A stretch of 64,000 nucleotides of DNA, from assembly GCA_035610365.1 (NCBI GenBank), contig CM069434.1, positions 123,746,895 to 123,810,894 of the forward strand, written 5' to 3'. A program made the translations under genes and the position numbers. Below are positions 11,250 through 20,204 of this stretch, piece by piece. The notes under the pieces were generated by a model. That model searched no databases, was not told the origin of the DNA, and saw only the letters and a program-made list of their open reading frames with translations. The DNA comes from Aquatica leii. Lineage: Eukaryota > Arthropoda > Insecta > Coleoptera > Lampyridae. The number at the start of each line of letters is the position of its first letter. The stretch's first letter is position 1.

Positions 11250-11725
11250 TGAAACGTTCAAGAAATTACTTGCAAACGCAAGAGCCTTCTAGAAGCTGTC
11301 TAGAAGATATAGCGAAAAGTAGGGAACGTTCGAGAAGGATTCGAGAAGGATTCGCCGATGTCTATAAATGCCGAACATGGAAATCGTAGGTCAGTTATTG
11401 CTGGAATGTGAAAGCATGCAGTATTAAGAGGATTATCAAGTTGAAATAAATACGTATCGTTAGCACGCGCGGCGTTTTAAATAAATAACAGTGTACACCG
11501 AATCGAGTGAACGTGACTTATAGTGTAAACAAATCCGAGGACGTTATCTTATCTCGTGTTAGTTATCTTAAGTGTTATACAACGGTTATACATAAATTAT
11601 AGTGTAAGTGTTTTTATTATTAGATTTAATTAGTTCAGTTAATTTAAAAGTATACATATTTCTATAGTAAGTAAACGTAGTTTTAGTCGTTTTAAATAAA
11701 TTAGTTAATAAATAAGTACGTAACA
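11250..11725 (+). repeat. 5' LTR of the Ty3/gypsy element (476 bp)
   Basis: Starts TGAAACGTTC and ends AAGTACGTAACA. TATAAA is at 11363-11368 and initiator TCAGTT at 11391-11396, giving U3 of about 143 bp and a predicted transcription start at 11393. It is identical to the 3' LTR at 19350-19825. Confidence 0.95.
11257..11396 (+). promoter_or_regulatory. LTR promoter with clustered heat-shock elements
   Basis: HSF-type pentamer groups (GAA/TTC) are visible at 11257-11264 (TTCAAGAA) and 11287-11294 (TTCTAGAA). At 11324-11336 three are in phase (GAACGTTCGAGAA), and another pair lies at 11340-11347 (TTCGAGAA), followed by a further TTC. The last clusters end about 46 nt upstream of the predicted start at 11393, just before TATAAA at 11363. 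HSF binds inverted nGAAn pentamers, so heat or proteotoxic stress control is the likely reading. The sites are seen; the response is inferred. Confidence 0.65.
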
Positions 11726-11744
11726 GTGGCGTCAGTGTGGGATA
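11726..11744 (+). other. Candidate primer-binding site
   Basis: The sequence right after the LTR (GTGGCGTCAGTGTGGGAT) has the TGGCG...GGGAT style of tRNA primer sites in insect Ty3/gypsy elements. I could not assign the tRNA. Confidence 0.5.
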
Positions 11745-11820
11745 TCGTTCGCGAATTTTAGTGTAAATATCATTAAGAAAAATCGCTCCCGTAATAAAAA
11801 CATTGATTACGTAAATAACT

Positions 11821-13575
11821 TTTTCCGTCGATCGTTTATTAATACCTGTATTAACGTATAATAATGTATCAAAAGTAGTGCGGTAATAGCCCCTATTACC
11901 GCACTACTTTTAAACCAATGAAATCAACGAATTTCTATTAACGCTCTATTTTTTCTAACCAATAAAATCGTAGAAAAGAATTAAGATTTTTATGAGGTTA
12001 CGTATATTGTATTAGTTAACGTTTTTAAATAAAAAATAAATTAAAAAATTCATCCGTGCATTATTATAAGTAAACATTTCCAATAATTGTAGGTTAAGTA
12101 ACCTGATCACTAAAATGAAAACAAAATGATATACTTTGGAGTTACCAAGATGCTAAAAGAAGCTGATAAATAAAATCCTTAACAATAATTGTGGTCTACA
12201 TCATCTGACTATTTTATGAGCACACAAATTGTCAATTGGTTTTATCGATGATTTTCCGTTGCTTTTGCGGAGCCTTTTGATATCAAAGTTGTGATGTTTG
12301 TATGTTATATGAAATGGTATATAAAAATAATCATAAATAGATTTTAGTTTATTACATAAATAACAACGTATATTTTGTATAAACCAATACTTATTATATA
12401 ACTGTGTTGTAGTGATACTCGTGTACTTCTTTGCATACATACCGAAAACATTACGTATTTATAAAAATAAGACAAAGAGCATTGAGTTATCGTTACTTTC
12501 TTCGACATTACCTTCTTCATCTAAGCAACTACTTCTCTTACATTTGCACTAATTTGTAAAACATTGCTCACTATGCTTTGCTAAACTACACATGAACTTT
12601 TATCAGATTCAAATTGTATCGATAAGTTAGTGAACAGCATTTTTATAGTAAATCATAAACTAAAAAGATTTACTAAACAATTGTGTTACTAAAATTCAGC
12701 TTTTTGCATGCTGTTCATTTAAAAACTACAATGTGGCACATTATGTTATGGTTAATATGACAAATCTATAATACGAACAAACGATTATGAATTTCTCGTG
12801 TGTACATACCAGATTTTTTTCTTTAAATTGCTATTACGTAAATATTGTTATAAACAAAAGTAACACAACAATCAATATAGAAAATATATATTTAATTTAT
12901 AAGTAGGTGAACTAGTTTCTTCTCTCTAAAACCATCATTCAGTAGCGACAACACTAAACTATAATTCGTGGCATTTTTTGTACTCAAACCCAATCTGTCG
13001 TAAGAATTTGTTTATGACATCTGGTTCACCGTTGTAATTAACATTCACTTACATTTTCCAAACTAAAATGTTTATTGTTAAAACTTTCTTATCTACAGAA
13101 GTAAATATGTATTAAAATTACCATTGTTTTTACCGTAGATTTTTAATGTTTCCTGGTTTTATTCCTAATAACAATATTTGTCATTTATGAACCATTTTCA
13201 AACGTATAAACACTATTTGCTTTATAAATAATTTTGATTTGCTTTTTATATCAAGTGCAGCTTCTGCGTACAAAGAAAACAATCCCACGATTATCTTTCG
13301 GCTGATAAAGAAAACTTTTTAATGTTTCGAGATGTAATTTTCTTCGATTTTCTAACATACTGTTAATCACATAAAACTAAAAAAATTTTGCAATCATTGA
13401 TATTTTGAAAACTAATTATAATCAATCCGATTAAAATTTAATTGACGCGTTGAGGTTATACAGCATTCCCATTACTTAAAAATCCCACTACCGTTGATAC
13501 AAAAATAAAACAATTGTACAGTAGATAAAATTATAAGTAAATGCAAAAAATTAATAAGATACGATCGACGGAAAA
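11821..13575. mobile_element. Nested non-autonomous DNA element in the gypsy leader
   Basis: TTTTTCCGTCGATCGT at 11820-11835 is exactly inverted at 13561-13576. Homology extends inward with gaps (a TTATTAAT block, then TGTATCAA..GTAGTG near 11865 and 13495), giving long degenerate TIRs. ACT flanks both sides (11818-11820, 13576-13578) and may be the target duplication. The interior has no recognisable ORF. Removing it leaves a gypsy leader of about 455 bp, a normal size. Confidence 0.6.
11871..11911. repeat. Perfect 19-bp hairpin
   Basis: Arms 11871-11889 and 11893-11911 (AAAAGTAGTGCGGTAATAG and its exact complement) are separated by CCC. The hairpin lies near the left end of the nested element and may be part of its TIR structure. 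Confidence 0.85.
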
Positions 13576-13581
13576 ACTTAA

Positions 13582-13712
13582 AAACCAACTTGTTTGATAA
13601 TGTGCAGTTAATAATCTCGACAACATTAACGCTCTCGCTCGCTGCGCTCGCTCGCGCCTGAAAATGTCTCGATTATTAATTGCCTTCATTACCAACCTTG
13701 TTGGTTAAATAA
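13582..13712. repeat. Imperfect palindrome with GC-rich centre
   Basis: The left arm (AAACCAACTTGTTTGATAATG...TTAATAATCTCGA) pairs imperfectly with the right arm (...CGATTATTAATTGCC...GTTGGTTA). The centre is a CGCTCGCTCGCTGCGCTCGCTCGCG core. It resembles a small foldback element and sits 6 bp beyond the nested DNA transposon. Confidence 0.6.
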
Positions 13713-13937
13713 CTATTAACTTTGCGATACGCGTGTTTATTTATAAAGTATAAAATAGTGTTTATTAAACTTTTTCTTTTAACAAGTGCGTGTTCGCGAT
13801 ATTAATTAAAGTCGTTTCCGTACACTAGTGGTTTAATATTAATAAGTGGATAGTTATTAAATTTTGTGTTATACAAAAACTGCATTTTAAAAAAGTAGTG
13901 TATTTAAAAACTTTATATTCGTGTTATATTTAAATTT

Positions 13938-15083
13938 ATGCCGGTGACGCGTTTGCAAGCAGTTAAAATGGATGCAAAACTATTTGAATTTCTTGAATCG
14001 ATAAAAAATGGTCAAGAATCGATGAATAGAAAAATGGAAGAAAATTCTCAGAAGATGGAAGAAAATTCAAGAAAAATGGAAGAAAAACTCTCCGAACATT
14101 CTCAGAAAATGGAGGCAAGTTCTAGAAGTTTAAAAGAAGAAATACGAACGAGAATAGAAAATCAAATTAAAATTGTTCAAGAGGAAACCCAAGCAGACAT
14201 GTTAAACTTAAAAGAAGAAATTTGCGATTCTGTGAATGAGAAAATAGAAGCAATAGAGGACAAATTAGAAGACAGAATAAAACTGATTGAAGAAAGAATG
14301 AAGCAGATGAATTGTCACGGCGAAGGAAGCGTCACGAGTGAGGATTTAATAATGGACCATCGTGAAGAAAACACTCACAAGTTCAAAGTTGTACCACCGA
14401 ATTTTGATGGTAAAGTTCCATGGTCAACCTACTACAAGCAGTTTGAAGCCGCAGCTACTGCTAATGGTTGGAGCAACAAGCAGAAAGCGACGTCTTTAAT
14501 CGTGTCCTTACGGGGAGAAGCGCTTGGAATTTTACAAACTGTTCCGGACCACCTGCAAGAAAATTACGAACTCTTAATATCACGATTAGAAATGAGATAT
14601 GGAGATGCCCATCTTCAACAAGTCTATCAAGCTCAAATTAAAAGTCGGGTTCAGAAAGCTGCCGAAAGTCTTCAAGAGTTTGAGGCTGACATCGCCAGAC
14701 TAACACGGCTTGCGTATCCTACAGCGCCAGATACCTTCTTGGAGCAATTAGCTATTCAAACCTTCGTAGACGGCCTCCGAGACAACGAAACTCAGCAGAC
14801 TCTACGGTTAGCACGACCGAAGACGTTGGATGACGCTTTAACCCATGCTTTGGAGTTCGAGGCTGCAAAACAAGCGTCGCACCGAAGCAGCCATAAGCTC
14901 CGTTGTGCTACAGAAATACCCTCAAACTCAGAAGAAAGCATTGAAGACATAGTGCGACGTGTATTTCGGGAACAAGTAGCTCGAGGAAGAGAAGTGACGT
15001 GCTGGAACTGCGGGGAAGTGGGCCACGTACGACGACGCTGTACTAAGCCCAAAAGAAGACCAGAAGAGCGTCCGGAAAACTAG
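13938..15083 (+). CDS. gag: Ty3/gypsy Gag
   Basis: This 381-residue capsid/nucleocapsid protein starts at the ATG at 13938. The N-terminal third is a long coiled coil with 7-11-residue repeats (KMEENSQKMEENSRKMEE). A capsid-like region follows (FDGKVPWSTYYKQFE, LIVSLRGEALGIL, DTFLEQLAIQTFVDGL), then one CCHC zinc knuckle, CWNCGEVGHVRRRC, at residues about 356-369. It assembles the particle that packages element RNA. The frame is intact. It overlaps the open pol frame from 15047 to 15083. Confidence 0.93.
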   Translation: MPVTRLQAVKMDAKLFEFLESIKNGQESMNRKMEENSQKMEENSRKMEEKLSEHSQKMEASSRSLKEEIRTRIENQIKIVQEETQADMLNLKEEICDSVNEKIEAIEDKLEDRIKLIEERMKQMNCHGEGSVTSEDLIMDHREENTHKFKVVPPNFDGKVPWSTYYKQFEAAATANGWSNKQKATSLIVSLRGEALGILQTVPDHLQENYELLISRLEMRYGDAHLQQVYQAQIKSRVQKAAESLQEFEADIARLTRLAYPTAPDTFLEQLAIQTFVDGLRDNETQQTLRLARPKTLDDALTHALEFEAAKQASHRSSHKLRCATEIPSNSEESIEDIVRRVFREQVARGREVTCWNCGEVGHVRRRCTKPKRRPEERPEN

Positions 15084-15097
15084 AACAGGTCGACCGA

Positions 15098-18000
15098 ATG
15101 GGGCGAAAGTCGACCTCAACGAGCCATGCCCCGGAGATTACCATCCAAATGGCATCGCCTAGGGAGCAATTGCATAGCATTTATCTCGATGGCAAGATCA
15201 ATGGAAGAAGCGTTCAGTTACTGGTTGACACGGGAGCGACGAAGACCATCATTCGTCCTGACATGTTATTGGAAAACGAGAAGACATCACCAGTAACAGT
15301 ACGACTTCGAACGGCGACGGGCGACAAAATACCTACTCACGGACAAGTCAAAGTAACCATTGGTTTGGGAAATGGAGTACTCGACCATCAAGTACTGGTA
15401 GCCGACATCACGGAAGAAGTTATCCTGGGAATGGACGTGATAAAGAAGTATGGGTTCCATTTGGATATGAAGAACGATGTCCTGAAGATCGACAATGAAG
15501 AAATTCCTTTTCATTCGTCAGAGAAGGCAGCCGTGCGAGTCTTGTTGAGTGAAGACGTGATTCTGCCTGCAAGGACGGAAAGTGTGGTGATGGCACGCCT
15601 GGATGGAAATCTCCGGGAAGGCTACATACGCGCGATTGAACCAATGGAAGGCGGTTTAGTTGAAAAGGGACTACTCGTTGCCAGAACCTTAGTACGAGTA
15701 AAGAAGACGATGCCAGTAAGGATCTTAAACATCAACTCAGATCCTGTAACGTTGAAAAAGAAGACCGTGGTAGGCCAATGCACGCCAGTATCACAAATTG
15801 TGAGATGCGTGAAGACGAACGAAGATACGCCGCCGAAGAAGTGTCCACAACATCTATTGGACATTCTTACCACCAAATGCCAAAACCTCAGCCAAGACCA
15901 GCTGGCTAAAGTTAAAGTGTTGATCCAAGAGTACCAAGATGTGTTCGCGCTGGAGAGTGGTTCCAAAGGAAGAACTAACGTGGTGAAACATAAAATTAAT
16001 ACCGGAGACGCTCGACCGATACGACAACATCCACGCAGACTTCCTTTGGCGAAAAGAGAAGAAGCCGAACAAATAATTACGGATATGGAGAGAGAAGGCG
16101 TGATTGAACCTTCAAGTAGTCCATGGGCATCCCCAGTGGTACTCGTGAAGAAGAAGGATGGATCAACGAGGTTTTGCGTAGACTACAGGCAGCTAAACGA
16201 CGTGACCAAAAAGGACAGCTACCCTTTACCCAGAATTGACGATACGCTAGACACCCTGTCAGGATCCCAGTGGTTTTCTACGTTAGATTTAAAGAGTGGA
16301 TACTGGCAGGTAGAATTAGAACCCAAGGATCGTGAAAAAACAGCTTTTACGATCGGAACTGGTTTGTGGCAGTTCACTGTAATGCCCTTCGGCCTGTGTA
16401 ACGCTCCTGCAACGTTCGAGCGTTTGATGGAGACCATCTTGCGCGGATTGTCTTGGAAGACGTGTTTGGTTTACCTGGACGACGTGATCGTGGTTGGAAG
16501 GTCGTTTGAAGAGCACTTGAACAACTTGAAGGAAGTGTTCCAGAGATTACGTGGGGCTAACCTCAAACTGAGCCCAAAGAAGTGCCACGTATTTAACAAG
16601 GAAGTCCAATACCTTGGCCACGTCGTATCTAGAGATGGAGTAAGGGCTGACCCAGACAAAATCCGAGCAGTGCAAGCATGGCCAAGACCGATCGACAAAC
16701 ATCAGGTTCGAAGTTTCCTTGGGTTGTGCACTTATTATAGAAGATTTGTCCCCGGATTTGCCAATATTGCCAAACCATTGACAAAACTAACCGAAGAAAA
16801 AGCAGAATTTAGATGGTATGAAAACTGCGAAAATTCTTTTAATCAACTAAAACAGGCCCTAGTCACTTCGCCGATTTTGAGTTATCCACGAGAAGATGGA
16901 AAGTTTGTTTTGGATACCGACGCAAGCAATATGGCCATAGGCGCGGTCCTTTCGCAGGTTCAAGATGGACAAGAAAAGGTTATCGCGTACTTTAGCAAGG
17001 TTTTGTCTAGGCCAGAAAGGAATTATTGCGTGACTAGGAGGGAGCTGTTAGCAGTCGTTAAGTCCATCGAACATTTCTACAAGTATTTGTATGGACGAAA
17101 ATTCTTACTGAGAACAGACCACGCCGCTTTAAAATGGCTACTGCAGTTCCGTAACCCAGAAGGACAAGTAGCAAGATGGATCGAGAGGCTGCAAGAGTAT
17201 GACTACGACACGGAACACCGTGCCGGAAGCAGTCATCGGAACGCTGATGCCTTGTCCAGAAGACCATGTCCGGCGGACTGCAGCCATTGTTCGCGACTGG
17301 AAGAAAAAGTCGAATGCCTCCGGAGAACTGCTATGGTTGATGATGAGTGGGAACCTGAGCAGTTACGTCGCGAACAAGAAGACGATCCTGAAATAAGACT
17401 ACTCCTCGACTGGAAAGAAAGCGGCCGACGACCAACCTGGGAAGAAGTGAGTGCTTTGGGCAAAAATATCAAAGCGTACTGGGCGCAGTGGGACTCCTTG
17501 ATAGTAGAAGACGGTCTTCTTAAGCAATCCCTAGAAAGTGCCGAGGGCACGGGAAATAAACTACAGCTGGTAGTGCCGAAGAGCAGGGTGATCGAAGTGT
17601 TAAAGCATCTCCACGATGGGACATCAGGAGGACACTTTGGCATTAAGAAGACGTTGGGTAAAGTGCGAGAACGATTCTACTGGATGAACTGCAAAGAGGA
17701 CGTCATGAAATGGTGCCGTAAATGCACAGTCTGCGCATCAGGAAATGGTCCAGCGAGAAAGCGCAAAGCACCCATGAAACAATACAACGTAGGAAGCCCT
17801 TTGGAAAGAGTAGCGATTGACATCGCAGGGCCGTTCCCAGAATCCGATTCGGGAAATAAATACATCCTGGTGGCAATGGATTATTTCACGAAATGGACGG
17901 AGGCTTACGCCATACCCAACCAGGAAGCAGCTACAGTCGCAGACGTATTGGTAAAAGAATTTTTCTGCCGGTTTGGAGTTCCGTTGGAATTACACTCTGA

Positions 18001-19489
18001 TCAAGGCCGCAATTTTGAGTCTGGGCTGTTTCAAGAAGTTTGTCGACTGTTAGGAATTAAGAAGACTAGGACAACGCCTCTCCATCCTCAATCTGACGGC
18101 ATGGTTGAACGGATGAATCGAACAATGGGCAAGTACTTAGCCAAGGTAGTGTCCGAACACCAAAGAGACTGGGATCAGTACTTGCACCTTTTCTTAATGG
18201 CATACCGATCATCCGTTCACGAAAGCACAGGCCAAACACCATCCTGTGTTATGCTCGGTCGTGAGATAAGATTACCATGCGATCTTCAATTTGGGCGAAG
18301 ACCGGAAGAAGAAGTTGCTGGAGAAGATTACGTCAGCAAGCTGGCCAAGAGGTTAGACGAAGTACATAAAGAGGTCCGTAAAAACACACAAATTGCCAGC
18401 GACAGGATGAAAACAAGATATGACGTCAAGGCGCAAAATGGTGGGTATCAACCTGGCGATATGGTCTGGTTGTATAACCCTCAAAGGAGACGTGGTTTGT
18501 CGCCGAAGCTGAAAAGGCAATGGGAGGGCCCCTATGAAGTCGTGCAGCGTATTAACGACGTTATATACCGCATCCGAAAACCGCCCAGAGGCAAGCCAAA
18601 AGTGGTCCACGTCGATCGTCTAGCCCCGTTTGCTGGCGATAACCACAATCCGCAAGTTCAGGTCCGAACCAGAGTAATAAGTAGCAGAACCAGGAATCCA
18701 ATCGAAGAAATGGAGTTCGAAAAGCTTATGAACTTATACGGAGGTTCTGGAAAAGCTAGGTTCGGAGTTACCACCGAGGAACAACAAGACCTGTTCCAGA
18801 CACAAAAAGATTACGCCATCGCACATTGCGTGAGCGAGGACCTTGACATGTCCAAAGGGGTTGCAGTCGTGTTTAAAAAGAAGTTTGGGCAGCTAGATGA
18901 ATTACGAAGACAGCAACCGGCAGTCGGAAAGGTTTTAGGACTACGTGGTGACGGACGCTTCGTTTTCTATCTGGTCACCAAGAAATACTCCCGTGTCAAG
19001 CCGTTATACAAAGATCTGTGGCGAACATTATGGAGTCTCAAGAGACAAATGGAGTTCCATCATGTTAAGAAATTGGCAGTACCCAAGCTTGGTTGTGGCT
19101 TAGACCAACTGAATTGGAGGACAGTTCGAAACATGTTGGAGGTCGTCTTCCGAGGAACAGACATTCAAGTGTTGGTCTGTAGTTACCAACCGAGGAGAGT
19201 ATTGGGTCAGGAAAAGTCCATTGACTGTTACTTTTATGGTCAAGGAAGTTGCCGAAATGGAGGAAGCTGCCGCTATCGCCACGATCCCTTTTACCGGTGT
19301 CGCATCCAGTCTCCTGTTCTGGGACAGAACAGCCCTAAGAAGGGGGCAGTGAAACGTTCAAGAAATTACTTGCAAACGCAAGAGCCTTCTAGAAGCTGTC
19401 TAGAAGATATAGCGAAAAGTAGGGAACGTTCGAGAAGGATTCGAGAAGGATTCGCCGATGTCTATAAATGCCGAACATGGAAATCGTAG
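15098..19489 (+). CDS. pol: Ty3/gypsy Pol with C-terminal macrodomain and CCCH finger
   Basis: 1463 residues from ATG 15098, 14 bp after the gag stop; the frame is open from 15047, so a -1 frameshift from gag is possible. Order: protease (DTGA, 44-47), reverse transcriptase (YLDD, 459-462), RNase H (Asp606 region), integrase zinc finger (H837, C876, C879) and D908/D968/E1004 with D35E spacing. After integrase, residues about 1225-1366 form a macrodomain close to TARG1/OARD1 (YAIAHCVSEDLDMSKGVAVV; FYLVTKK; GCGLDQLNW). K1295 and D1336 match the human K84/D125 catalytic pair, with the same spacing. A CX7CX5CX3H zinc finger follows (C1377, C1385, C1391, H1395). Residues from about 1418 on are encoded by the 3' LTR. 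A hydrolase that removes ADP-ribose is inferred. I see no envelope gene. Confidence 0.92.
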   Translation: MGRKSTSTSHAPEITIQMASPREQLHSIYLDGKINGRSVQLLVDTGATKTIIRPDMLLENEKTSPVTVRLRTATGDKIPTHGQVKVTIGLGNGVLDHQVLVADITEEVILGMDVIKKYGFHLDMKNDVLKIDNEEIPFHSSEKAAVRVLLSEDVILPARTESVVMARLDGNLREGYIRAIEPMEGGLVEKGLLVARTLVRVKKTMPVRILNINSDPVTLKKKTVVGQCTPVSQIVRCVKTNEDTPPKKCPQHLLDILTTKCQNLSQDQLAKVKVLIQEYQDVFALESGSKGRTNVVKHKINTGDARPIRQHPRRLPLAKREEAEQIITDMEREGVIEPSSSPWASPVVLVKKKDGSTRFCVDYRQLNDVTKKDSYPLPRIDDTLDTLSGSQWFSTLDLKSGYWQVELEPKDREKTAFTIGTGLWQFTVMPFGLCNAPATFERLMETILRGLSWKTCLVYLDDVIVVGRSFEEHLNNLKEVFQRLRGANLKLSPKKCHVFNKEVQYLGHVVSRDGVRADPDKIRAVQAWPRPIDKHQVRSFLGLCTYYRRFVPGFANIAKPLTKLTEEKAEFRWYENCENSFNQLKQALVTSPILSYPREDGKFVLDTDASNMAIGAVLSQVQDGQEKVIAYFSKVLSRPERNYCVTRRELLAVVKSIEHFYKYLYGRKFLLRTDHAALKWLLQFRNPEGQVARWIERLQEYDYDTEHRAGSSHRNADALSRRPCPADCSHCSRLEEKVECLRRTAMVDDEWEPEQLRREQEDDPEIRLLLDWKESGRRPTWEEVSALGKNIKAYWAQWDSLIVEDGLLKQSLESAEGTGNKLQLVVPKSRVIEVLKHLHDGTSGGHFGIKKTLGKVRERFYWMNCKEDVMKWCRKCTVCASGNGPARKRKAPMKQYNVGSPLERVAIDIAGPFPESDSGNKYILVAMDYFTKWTEAYAIPNQEAATVADVLVKEFFCRFGVPLELHSDQGRNFESGLFQEVCRLLGIKKTRTTPLHPQSDGMVERMNRTMGKYLAKVVSEHQRDWDQYLHLFLMAYRSSVHESTGQTPSCVMLGREIRLPCDLQFGRRPEEEVAGEDYVSKLAKRLDEVHKEVRKNTQIASDRMKTRYDVKAQNGGYQPGDMVWLYNPQRRRGLSPKLKRQWEGPYEVVQRINDVIYRIRKPPRGKPKVVHVDRLAPFAGDNHNPQVQVRTRVISSRTRNPIEEMEFEKLMNLYGGSGKARFGVTTEEQQDLFQTQKDYAIAHCVSEDLDMSKGVAVVFKKKFGQLDELRRQQPAVGKVLGLRGDGRFVFYLVTKKYSRVKPLYKDLWRTLWSLKRQMEFHHVKKLAVPKLGCGLDQLNWRTVRNMLEVVFRGTDIQVLVCSYQPRRVLGQEKSIDCYFYGQGSCRNGGSCRYRHDPFYRCRIQSPVLGQNSPKKGAVKRSRNYLQTQEPSRSCLEDIAKSRERSRRIREGFADVYKCRTWKS
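19337..19349 (+). other. Polypurine tract of the Ty3/gypsy element
   Basis: AAGAAGGGGGCAG lies directly before the 3' LTR and would prime plus-strand DNA. It is also translated as part of Pol (K-K-G-A). Confidence 0.85.
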
Positions 19490-19825
19490 GTCAGTTATTG
19501 CTGGAATGTGAAAGCATGCAGTATTAAGAGGATTATCAAGTTGAAATAAATACGTATCGTTAGCACGCGCGGCGTTTTAAATAAATAACAGTGTACACCG
19601 AATCGAGTGAACGTGACTTATAGTGTAAACAAATCCGAGGACGTTATCTTATCTCGTGTTAGTTATCTTAAGTGTTATACAACGGTTATACATAAATTAT
19701 AGTGTAAGTGTTTTTATTATTAGATTTAATTAGTTCAGTTAATTTAAAAGTATACATATTTCTATAGTAAGTAAACGTAGTTTTAGTCGTTTTAAATAAA
19801 TTAGTTAATAAATAAGTACGTAACA
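19350..19825 (+). repeat. 3' LTR of the Ty3/gypsy element
   Basis: A 476-bp copy identical to 11250-11725. The pol frame reads across its whole U3 and stops at 19487-19489, 4 nt before the predicted initiator A at 19493. Confidence 0.95.
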
Positions 19826-20025
19826 ATAGCTTGTGTTTATTAGTTCAACTTGTTATGCCATTTCTTTTATTCTATTGCAAGCTTGCTTTGCTTCTAATTT
19901 GACTGCATTTGCAACGTGCTTGTGTCTTGTACTTTTCACTGCTTCATATCTTACGGTACATTTACAGTTATTGTAGTGGCCACATTTCCAAATTGTGTTT
20001 TGACCAATTACTTTTTCTTTTCTAT
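19826..20025 (-). pseudogene. FLYWCH zinc-finger part of the split MULE
   Basis: The minus strand reads KKKVIGQNTIWKCGHYNNC, then KCTVRYEAVKSTRHKHVANA and KLEAKQACNRIKEMA. This is a FLYWCH-type C/H finger with its downstream helix. It stops at the ATAG target duplication of the Ty3/gypsy element. The transposase region continues on the far side, at 11249 and below, so the gypsy split one FLYWCH-MULE gene. Confidence 0.65.
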
Positions 20026-20204
20026 TGATAAATCAATTGTACACTAACATATTGGCACCTTTTTGACTTTTTACGTTAGTTAAGACTATCTTGACAAAAC
20101 GACAACTTTCCGAATGATTTGGTTTTAGTCATATTAAAAACCAATTAAGTAGGTTATTCATTAAGTATAATGGGAATATTTGCAATGCATTAGCTAATTT
20201 AATA

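Larger units (their letters stand above)
11250..19825 (+). mobile_element. Young, complete Ty3/gypsy element with macrodomain
   Basis: Two 476-bp LTRs, identical wherever I compared them, run TG...CA and are flanked by the 4-bp duplication ATAG (11246-11249 and 19826-19829). Between them are a leader with a nested DNA element, gag, pol and a polypurine tract. Pol carries an unusual C-terminal macrodomain and CCCH finger. The element interrupts a FLYWCH-MULE gene. Identical LTRs and open gag and pol mean recent insertion and possible activity. Confidence 0.95.

Noticed and set aside
12201-12440. 80-residue minus-strand frame in the nested leader element
   Set aside because: No recognisable motif, biased AT-rich composition, no conserved neighbours.
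15287-19282. Many minus-strand frames across gypsy pol
   Set aside because: Shadows of the pol gene on the other strand; none shows a family or its own signals.
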